This document shows positions 58,438-64,000 of a DNA stretch of 64,000 nucleotides, piece by piece. The stretch lies in assembly GCF_005405905.1 (NCBI RefSeq), contig NZ_BJHU01000005.1:248001-312000 (forward strand). Direction: 5' to 3'. The notes under the pieces are model-generated. The model did not search any database and was not told the DNA's origin. It was given only the letters and a program-made list of their open reading frames with translations. Position 1 is the stretch's first letter. Every line of letters begins with the position of its first letter. The stretch comes from Acidovorax sp. NB1 (GTDB lineage Bacteria > Pseudomonadota > Gammaproteobacteria > Burkholderiales > Burkholderiaceae_C). The position numbers were made by a program, and so were the translations under genes.

Positions 58438-59789
58438 CCCCCCTGCCTGCGCCAGCCCCCATGCACGAACGCTGCGACGTCCTCATCATCGGCGCGGGCC
58501 CGGCCGGCATGGCGGCAGCCCTGGCCGCTGCTCCCAGCGGTGCGGCCATCACGGTGGTGGACGACAACCCCCAGCCCGGCGGCCAGATCTGGCGCGATGG
58601 CCCGCAGGTGGCCCTGCCCCCGCTGGCGCAGCAACACCGTACCGACCTTGCCCGACACCCCAACATCCGCGTGCTGACCGGCACCCGGGTGGCGGGTCTG
58701 GGGGCCAGCCAGCCCACCGACAAGGCCCCCGCCCTGCTGCTGGAAGACGCGGACCGGGGCTGGACCCAGCACAGCCACCGCATCATCCTGTGCAACGGCG
58801 CACGCGAGCTGCTGTTGCCCTTCCCGGGCTGGACCTTGCCCGGCGTGACGGGCGCGGGTGCGCTGCAGGCCCTCATCAAGGCGGGGCTGGACGTGCGCGG
58901 CCAGCGCATCGTGATTGCTGGCACCGGCCCGCTACTGCTGGCGGCCGCCGCCACAGCCACACAGGCGGGCGCCACCGTGGTGCGCATTGCCGAGCAGGCC
59001 CCCTGGGCATCGCTCGCGCGCTTTGCGGCACAACTGCCACGCTGGCCAGCCAAGGCGCTGCAGGCGCTCACCTTGATCCACCCTGGCTTGCGCGCAAGCA
59101 CCCATGTGCTGGAGGCGCAAGGCACCACCCAGGTGCAGTCCGTGCGGCTGCGCAAGGGCGTGCATGGAGAAGAAACCATCACCTGCGACCGCATCGCCTG
59201 CGGCTTTGGCCTCGTACCCAACACCCAGCTGGGCCAGCTGCTCGGTTGCACGCTGGGCGGACCGCTGAGCAGCGGCCTGGGCCTGGCGGTGGATGCGCAG
59301 ATGCGCACCACGGTGCAGGGCGTGTTGGCGGCCGGGGAAAACACGGGCTTTGGCGGCAGCGAGCGTGCCCTGGTGCAGGGCGCGATTGCAGGCCATGTCG
59401 CTGCAGGTGTCGCAGCGGGCCACGTGCAGCAGGCCCAGGCATTGCGCGCACAGCTTGCGCGCTGGGAAGGTTTTGCCCAGGCGCTGCAGACTTCGTTTGT
59501 GCTGAACGAGCAGCTCAAGACCCTGCCCCGGCCCGACACCCTGGTGTGCCGCTGTGAAGACGTGGCCTATGCCGACCTGACAGCACGCCAGGGCTGGATC
59601 GATGCCAAGTTGCACACCCGCTGCGGCATGGGTGCCTGCCAGGGGCGCATCTGCGGTGCGGCCACACAGCACCTGTTTGGCTGGGCCCCTGCCGCGCCCC
59701 GGCACCTGCTGGCCCCTGCACGCATTGCCACCCTGGCCGCCTGTGGCGGGCCTGCGCCGGAAGACGCCAGCGCAGCGCCGCCTGCCTGA
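58428..59789 (+). CDS. FAD/NAD-type subunit with BFD-like iron-sulfur domain (LhpE-like)
   Basis: A 453-residue flavoprotein. [20 protein letters not shown] and VDDNPQPGGQIWRDGP are the first Rossmann motif; IVIAGTGPLLLAAAATATQA is the second. The C-terminal CRCEDVAYADLTARQGW and CGMGACQGRICG form the BFD-like iron-sulfur site. The 10-bp overlap with the 2Fe-2S gene supports one complex. Confidence 0.87.
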   Translation: MPLTPLPAPAPMHERCDVLIIGAGPAGMAAALAAAPSGAAITVVDDNPQPGGQIWRDGPQVALPPLAQQHRTDLARHPNIRVLTGTRVAGLGASQPTDKAPALLLEDADRGWTQHSHRIILCNGARELLLPFPGWTLPGVTGAGALQALIKAGLDVRGQRIVIAGTGPLLLAAAATATQAGATVVRIAEQAPWASLARFAAQLPRWPAKALQALTLIHPGLRASTHVLEAQGTTQVQSVRLRKGVHGEETITCDRIACGFGLVPNTQLGQLLGCTLGGPLSSGLGLAVDAQMRTTVQGVLAAGENTGFGGSERALVQGAIAGHVAAGVAAGHVQQAQALRAQLARWEGFAQALQTSFVLNEQLKTLPRPDTLVCRCEDVAYADLTARQGWIDAKLHTRCGMGACQGRICGAATQHLFGWAPAAPRHLLAPARIATLAACGGPAPEDASAAPPA

Positions 59790-59847
59790 GCGGCTGCGTT
59801 TTTACGCCCGAAGCGGCACCCCACCCCACAAGCAACAGGCATTCATC

Positions 59848-59877
59848 TTGCTTACAAATATATCTACCAGATATTAA
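59848..59877 (+). promoter_or_regulatory. Promoter with overlapping operator, TRAP unit
   Basis: TTGCTT (59848-59853) and TATTAA (59872-59877) are 18 bp apart. AAATAT-N9-ATATTA (59856-59876) overlaps the spacer and -10, as at 53.68 kb. It lies 57 bp before the dctQ-type start. Confidence 0.6.
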
Positions 59878-59933
59878 AAATCCAGCCTTACCAAGCCGCC
59901 TGTCCAAGCCCCTTCCACCCCGAGCACCGCACC

Positions 59934-60569
59934 ATGCCATCCACCCACAGCCCCGCCCCACCACCCGCTGCCACGCCGCGTGCACCTGTTCGCTGGGTGC
60001 TGGCGCTGTCTTCGCACATCCTGCGCACCGAGCGGCAGGTGCTCACCGGCCTGATGACGCTGCTGGTGCTGCTCATCCTGCTCAACGTGGTCACGCGCTA
60101 CACCGGCATGCCCATCTATTGGGTGGACGAGGCGGCGGTCTACACCGTTGTGTGGCTGACCTTTGTGGGCGCCTCGATCATGACGCGGCTGCGCATGGAC
60201 TTTGCCGTGACCATGCTGACCGACCACCTCGGCGCGCGGGGAGCCCAGGCGTTCAAGGTGGTGGCCACATCCGGCGTGCTGCTGTTTGGCCTGGCCATGC
60301 TGGTGATGTGCTGGGTGTGGATGGACCCCATCGGCATTGCACGCTACGGCTTTGACGCCAAAGAGTTTGCGGCCGAGAGCTTCAACTTCCTCTACACCGA
60401 GCGCACCCAGACGCTGAACTGGCCCACCTGGGTGCTGCAGCTGATCCTGCCGATCTTCTCGGCCACCTTCAGCGTGCATGCGCTAGCCAACCTGCTCGAA
60501 GACATGGGCGCCGCAGAGCGTGTGCAGCACGCAGGCTTTGACGTGGTCAACGCCGACGCCGTGAACTGA
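59934..60569 (+). CDS. TRAP transporter small membrane subunit (DctQ)
   Basis: A 211-residue protein with four hydrophobic segments (LTGLMTLLVLLILLNVVTRY, VYTVVWLTFVGASIMTRLRM). NVVTRY and WVDEAAVYTVVWLTFVGA are DctQ-like. First gene of the TRAP unit. Partner of the DctM-type gene 32 bp downstream. Confidence 0.88.
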   Translation: MPSTHSPAPPPAATPRAPVRWVLALSSHILRTERQVLTGLMTLLVLLILLNVVTRYTGMPIYWVDEAAVYTVVWLTFVGASIMTRLRMDFAVTMLTDHLGARGAQAFKVVATSGVLLFGLAMLVMCWVWMDPIGIARYGFDAKEFAAESFNFLYTERTQTLNWPTWVLQLILPIFSATFSVHALANLLEDMGAAERVQHAGFDVVNADAVN

Positions 60570-60601
60570 ACGCTCCCCTGCAAACCCACCGAGCCCCGAC
60601 C

Positions 60602-61867
60602 ATGATCACCACCCTGTTCTTCCTCGCCGCCTTGATGGTGGGTGTGCCCATCGGCGTGTGCCTGTGCCTGTCGGGCGCGGTGTACATCCTCAGCATCGGC
60701 AGCCCGGTGCTGTTCCAGTCCTTCCCCATGCAGATGTTTGGTGGGGTGGACAGCTATGGCCTCATCGCCATTCCGCTGTTCATCCTGATCGGCGAAATCA
60801 TGAACAGCGGCGGCATCACGCGGCGGCTGGTGGACCTGTCCATGGCCTTCATCGGCTCCGTCAAAGGCGGCCTGGCCTATGTGAACATCCTGGCCAACAT
60901 GCTGGTGTCTTCCATCATCGGCTCGGCCACCGCGCAGGTGGCCATCATGTCGCAGGTCATGGTGCCCGAGATGGAGAAGCAGGGTTACGACAAGACCTTT
61001 GCGGCGGGCCTCACGGTGTATGGCGGGATGCTGGGCCCCATCATCCCGCCCTCAGTGATGTTTGTGGTCTACAGCGTGCTGGCCCAAGTGGCCGTGGGCG
61101 ACATGCTGATTGCGGGCATCCTGCCCGGCGTGCTGCTCACGCTGCTGTTCTTTGTGGTGATCGCGCTCATGGGTTTTGTCTACAACTACCCGCGCAGCGA
61201 AAAGCGCACGCTGGCCCAGCGCGCACGCACCGTGGTGCAGGCCAGCCCCACGCTGCTCATCCCCATCATCATCGTCGGATCCATCCTGAGCGGCGTGGCC
61301 AACCCCACCGAATCGGCCGCCGTGGGCGCGCTGGTCTCGGCGCTGGTGGGCCGGTATGTGACCAAGGAGTTCCGGTTCAGCGCCATGCCAGCCATCCTGC
61401 TGCGCTCGGCCATCTACTCGGCCATCGTGCTGTTTCTGGTGGCGGCGGCGGCCGTGTTCTCGTGGCTGCTGATCTACGGCAAGGTGCCGCAGATGGTGGC
61501 CGCCTGGGTGCAGACGGTGGCGCACGACCCGGTCACCTTCCTGCTGCTCACCAACGTCATCCTGCTGGTCATCGGCACGGTAATCGACGGCATCCCCGGC
61601 CTCATCATGACCGCGCCCATCCTGTTGCCGATTGCCACCGAGGTCTATCACATCGACCCGCGCCACTTTGGTGTGGTGATCGTCGTCAACCTGGTGTTGG
61701 GGCTGATGACCCCGCCCGTGGGCCTGAGCTTTTTTGTCGCGTCGGCCGTCACCGGGGCCAAGCCCGGAAAGATGTTCATCGTGACCCTGCCGTTTTTCAT
61801 CATCAGCTGCGTGGCGCTGGTGATGTTGTCGCTGTTCCCCAGCCTGTCGCTCGGCCTGCTCAAGTAG
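60602..61867 (+). CDS. TRAP transporter large membrane subunit (DctM)
   Basis: A 421-residue permease with about 12 hydrophobic segments. PLFILIGEIMNSGGITRRLV, GGMLGPIIPPSVMFVVYSVL and LVLGLMTPPVGLSFFVASAV are DctM landmarks. It forms the ion-coupled channel with DctQ and the binding protein encoded 60 bp downstream. Confidence 0.92.
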   Translation: MITTLFFLAALMVGVPIGVCLCLSGAVYILSIGSPVLFQSFPMQMFGGVDSYGLIAIPLFILIGEIMNSGGITRRLVDLSMAFIGSVKGGLAYVNILANMLVSSIIGSATAQVAIMSQVMVPEMEKQGYDKTFAAGLTVYGGMLGPIIPPSVMFVVYSVLAQVAVGDMLIAGILPGVLLTLLFFVVIALMGFVYNYPRSEKRTLAQRARTVVQASPTLLIPIIIVGSILSGVANPTESAAVGALVSALVGRYVTKEFRFSAMPAILLRSAIYSAIVLFLVAAAAVFSWLLIYGKVPQMVAAWVQTVAHDPVTFLLLTNVILLVIGTVIDGIPGLIMTAPILLPIATEVYHIDPRHFGVVIVVNLVLGLMTPPVGLSFFVASAVTGAKPGKMFIVTLPFFIISCVALVMLSLFPSLSLGLLK

Positions 61868-61927
61868 CGGGGCATGCCGTCCGACAGATCCGTCCCCGTC
61901 CCAACGTTCTTTCACACGGAGTTCACC

Positions 61928-62950
61928 ATGACGACCCAGCCTGCCCGCCCAGTCTCCCGCCGCCACTTCATCCAGAGCCACGCCGTGGCCGCAGCCGCCG
62001 TCACGGGGCTGGGCTTTCCAGCCCTGGTGCGGGCAGCAGATGCCAAGGAATTCCGCCTGGGCCTGATAACGCCCGCAGGCCACTCCTGGAACCGCGCTGC
62101 GCTGCAGTTTGGCGAGGCGCTGAAGAAGGAAACCGACGGCCGCCTGAGCGTCACCGTCTTCCACTCGGGCCAGTTGGGCAACGAGGCCGCGATGATGCAG
62201 CAGCTGCAGTCCGGCGCGCTCGACATGGGCTGGATCCAGGCGGCCGAGCTGGGCTCGCGGGTGTCGAGCATCGCGGCCATCAACGCACCCTACCTCGTGC
62301 GCTCCACGCCCGCCGTGGCCAAGCTGGTCAAACACCCCGCCGCCACCAAGCTGCTGGAGGTGCTGCCGCGCGAGACCGGCACCATCGGCCTGGGCTGGGG
62401 CATCACCGGCATGCGCGCCGTTTTCTCCACCAAGGACATCAACCTGCCCACCGACATCAAGGGTATGAAGCTGCGCATCAACCCCACGCCCGTGTACCGC
62501 GACTTTTATCAAATGCTGGGCGCCGCCCCCACGCCCATCCCCACACCCCAGGTGTTCGATGCGATGAGCAACGGCCAGGTGGACGGGCTGGAGGCCGACA
62601 TCGAGTTCTCGTGGAACCAGCGCTTCGACAAGGTGGCCAAGACGCTGCTGCAGATGAATGCGCTGTTCATGCCGTTTGCTCCGCTGGTCTCCGGCCGCAT
62701 CTGGCAAGGGCTGGACGCCAAGGACAAGGACATCATCCGCAAGCTGGTGGCCCAGTCGCTCGATGCGCAGATCAACGACATCGTGACCACCGAGGCCGGG
62801 CTGATCGAGAAGTTCAAGGGCACGTCCATCGCGTTCAAGACAGCATCGGCCTTCAACCCCGACAGCACCATCCAGGAGTTTGACAAATTGTGGCTGCCCA
62901 AGGCACCGCAGATTGCCGAGCTGCGCAAGGCGGGCGCCAGCCTGGCCTGA
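61928..62950 (+). CDS. TRAP transporter substrate-binding protein (DctP)
   Basis: A 340-residue periplasmic receptor. A twin-arginine motif SRRHFIQ precedes AAAAVTGLGFPALVRAAD, so Tat export is likely. LGLITPAGHSWNRAALQFGE and KGMKLRINPTPVYRDFYQML are DctP marks. Ligand inferred as hydroxyproline-like from context. Confidence 0.9.
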   Translation: MTTQPARPVSRRHFIQSHAVAAAAVTGLGFPALVRAADAKEFRLGLITPAGHSWNRAALQFGEALKKETDGRLSVTVFHSGQLGNEAAMMQQLQSGALDMGWIQAAELGSRVSSIAAINAPYLVRSTPAVAKLVKHPAATKLLEVLPRETGTIGLGWGITGMRAVFSTKDINLPTDIKGMKLRINPTPVYRDFYQMLGAAPTPIPTPQVFDAMSNGQVDGLEADIEFSWNQRFDKVAKTLLQMNALFMPFAPLVSGRIWQGLDAKDKDIIRKLVAQSLDAQINDIVTTEAGLIEKFKGTSIAFKTASAFNPDSTIQEFDKLWLPKAPQIAELRKAGASLA

Positions 62951-63020
62951 TGGCAGCGGGGCCGCTACCGCAAGCCACTAAGATGCGGTCCGCAACCCCG
63001 CTCCCCACACCCTGCTCCCC

Positions 63021-63695
63021 ATGACCACCCGCAGTGCCCCCACCCAGCGAGACCCCGCGCCCAAACGGCGCGCGGCCGACGTGGCCTATGACGCCATCGA
63101 GGCCATGATCTCCACCCTGCAGCTGCAGCCCGGTTCGCCCGTGGTGGAGGCCGAGATTGTGGAAAGCACGGGCCTCGGCCGCACCCCCGTGCGCGAGGCG
63201 CTGCTGCGCATGGTCTCCATCGGGCTGATTGCGCAGCAGCCCCGGCGCGGGCTGCTGGTGTCGCACATCGACCTGGCCGACCACCTGGACGTGATCCAGA
63301 CCCGCCGCGTGCTGGAGCGCCTGATCGCATCGTGCGCCGCGCGCCGCGCCACGGCACCGCAGCGCCAGGCCATCGTGCAGTGCGCCGAAAAGATGGTGGA
63401 AGCCGCCGCACGCGGCCACCTGGACGACTACATGCAGGCCGACCACGCGCTGGACGTGGTGGTGCACCAGGCCAGCCAAAACCACTCGGCCGTCAAATGT
63501 GTGCAGCCGCTCATCGTGCAGTGCAGGCGCTTCTGGTATGCCTACCAGCACGAGGGCGAGGTGTCAGAAGGCGCACGCGCCCACATGCAGCTGGCCCAGG
63601 GCATTGCCAGCGGCGACGAAGCCCACGCCATGGCCGGGGCGGAGCAACTGATGGAGTACCTGGAACGGTTTGCGCGCCGCATCATCGACCGCTGA
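63021..63695 (+). CDS. GntR-family regulator with FCD domain
   Basis: A 224-residue FadR-type regulator. The winged helix is VAYDAIEAMISTLQLQPGS and GLGRTPVREALLRMVSIGLI; the C-terminal FCD domain has DYMQADHALDVVVHQASQNH. It ends the TRAP unit, 70 bp after dctP. It is the likely regulator of both units through the AAATAT-N9-ATATTW sites. Confidence 0.88.
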   Translation: MTTRSAPTQRDPAPKRRAADVAYDAIEAMISTLQLQPGSPVVEAEIVESTGLGRTPVREALLRMVSIGLIAQQPRRGLLVSHIDLADHLDVIQTRRVLERLIASCAARRATAPQRQAIVQCAEKMVEAAARGHLDDYMQADHALDVVVHQASQNHSAVKCVQPLIVQCRRFWYAYQHEGEVSEGARAHMQLAQGIASGDEAHAMAGAEQLMEYLERFARRIIDR

Positions 63696-63731
63696 CGCGG
63701 GCTGCGACGGCCCTCTTCAGGCCCTGATTCA

Positions 63732-63797
63732 GGCTCTATTGCTATCCATTTAATAGCACAAAAGGCATGCCCAGAGCGCGGTAACGGCCTAAAAACC
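63732..63797 (+). repeat. Family A repeat, copy at the right end
   Basis: TTGCTATCCATTTAATAGCA, then CAGAGCGCGGTAACGGCCTA and AAAA. It lies between convergent gntR and the MocR-like gene. Confidence 0.75.
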
Positions 63798-63813
63798 TTC
63801 AAAAAATCACCCA

Positions 63814-64000
63814 TCACTCCGCCACCTGCTGCCCCAGCAGGATGCGCTGCTCCAGAAAGCGCCACAGCCGCTCGTCCTGGCTGAACGACACGTTGAACCG
63901 CAGCCAGCCTGTGGGGCGAGGCTCCACGAGAAACAGCTGGCCGGGGCCCAGCATGATGCCCGCGCCCGTGGCCTCCTTCGACAGCTCGGCGCTGTCGGGC
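63814..64000 (-). CDS. MocR-like aminotransferase-type regulator, 3' end only
   Basis: Only the last 62 codons are in the window. GIMLGPGQLFLVEP, then PTGWLRFNVSFSQDERLWRF, matches the C-terminus of class I/II PLP aminotransferase domains, best those of MocR/PdxR-type GntR fusions. A plain aminotransferase is not excluded. The start is outside the window. Confidence 0.65.
   Translation of the reverse strand, partial: PDSAELSKEATGAGIMLGPGQLFLVEPRPTGWLRFNVSFSQDERLWRFLEQRILLGQQVAE

Overview
This is GC-rich, densely coding chromosomal DNA from a betaproteobacterium, most likely Comamonadaceae and probably Acidovorax-like. The grounds are the gene families, several Bug/TctC, LivK and TRAP binding proteins, many c-di-GMP enzymes, and two dispersed intergenic repeat families of a kind I associate with that family. 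No rRNA, tRNA, CRISPR array, IS element or prophage was seen. The genus is an inference.

Layout. 1-9.3 kb: a truncated cold-shock/DUF1294 gene, a GGDEF-EAL protein, a YgiQ radical-SAM protein, a MarR-GNAT fusion behind a near-perfect palindrome, a second GNAT, YigZ and an orphan YjfB. 9.3-15.6 kb: a D-serine locus, with dsdA, a Bug-type binding protein, an amidase and a D-amino-acid-oxidase-like enzyme in one operon and dsdC divergent. 15.8-21.5 kb: a single-chain MmeI-like (type IIL) restriction-modification enzyme, a membrane NERD/zinc-finger protein and two small proteins. 21.5-31.4 kb: FAH-family hydrolase, two-part chromate transporter, orphan LivJ-like protein, sirtuin, rlmB, head-to-head ybbA/tesA, a DUF2189 protein, a metC-like enzyme and a BON lipoprotein. 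31.5-39.3 kb: SulP transporter, diguanylate cyclase with a FlhG/MinD-like ATPase, trhO, and a periplasmic binding protein divergent from a GGDEF-EAL protein. 39.3-43.6 kb: a yhaK/doxX/flavodoxin/osmC/pirin run divergent from a LysR gene. 43.7-53.4 kb: FAD oxidoreductase, gluQ, trmB, a GGDEF protein, a large HD-GYP protein, and alaS. 53.7-63.7 kb: a hydroxyproline-type catabolic and transport region. 63.8 kb to the end: the 3' end of a MocR-like gene.

The hydroxyproline region encodes a DapA-family deaminase, a LivK-type binding protein, a Cys/Cys 4-hydroxyproline epimerase, a three-part dehydrogenase (FAD, 2Fe-2S, FAD), a TRAP transporter and a GntR/FCD regulator. Together they would import hydroxyproline, epimerise it, oxidise the D-isomer and deaminate the pyrroline product. 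The final semialdehyde dehydrogenase is not here. Both transcription units start with a similar promoter overlapped by the same AAATAT-N9-ATATTW element.

The most unusual signal is repeat family A (about 55-65 bp, TAGCTATCAA...TAATAGC joined to CGCGGTAACGGCC-T-run). It lies between genes, supplies the stop codon of trhO, and appears to sit in frame inside three protein-coding genes (ygiQ, gluQ and the MmeI-like enzyme), where it adds residues in variable linkers.
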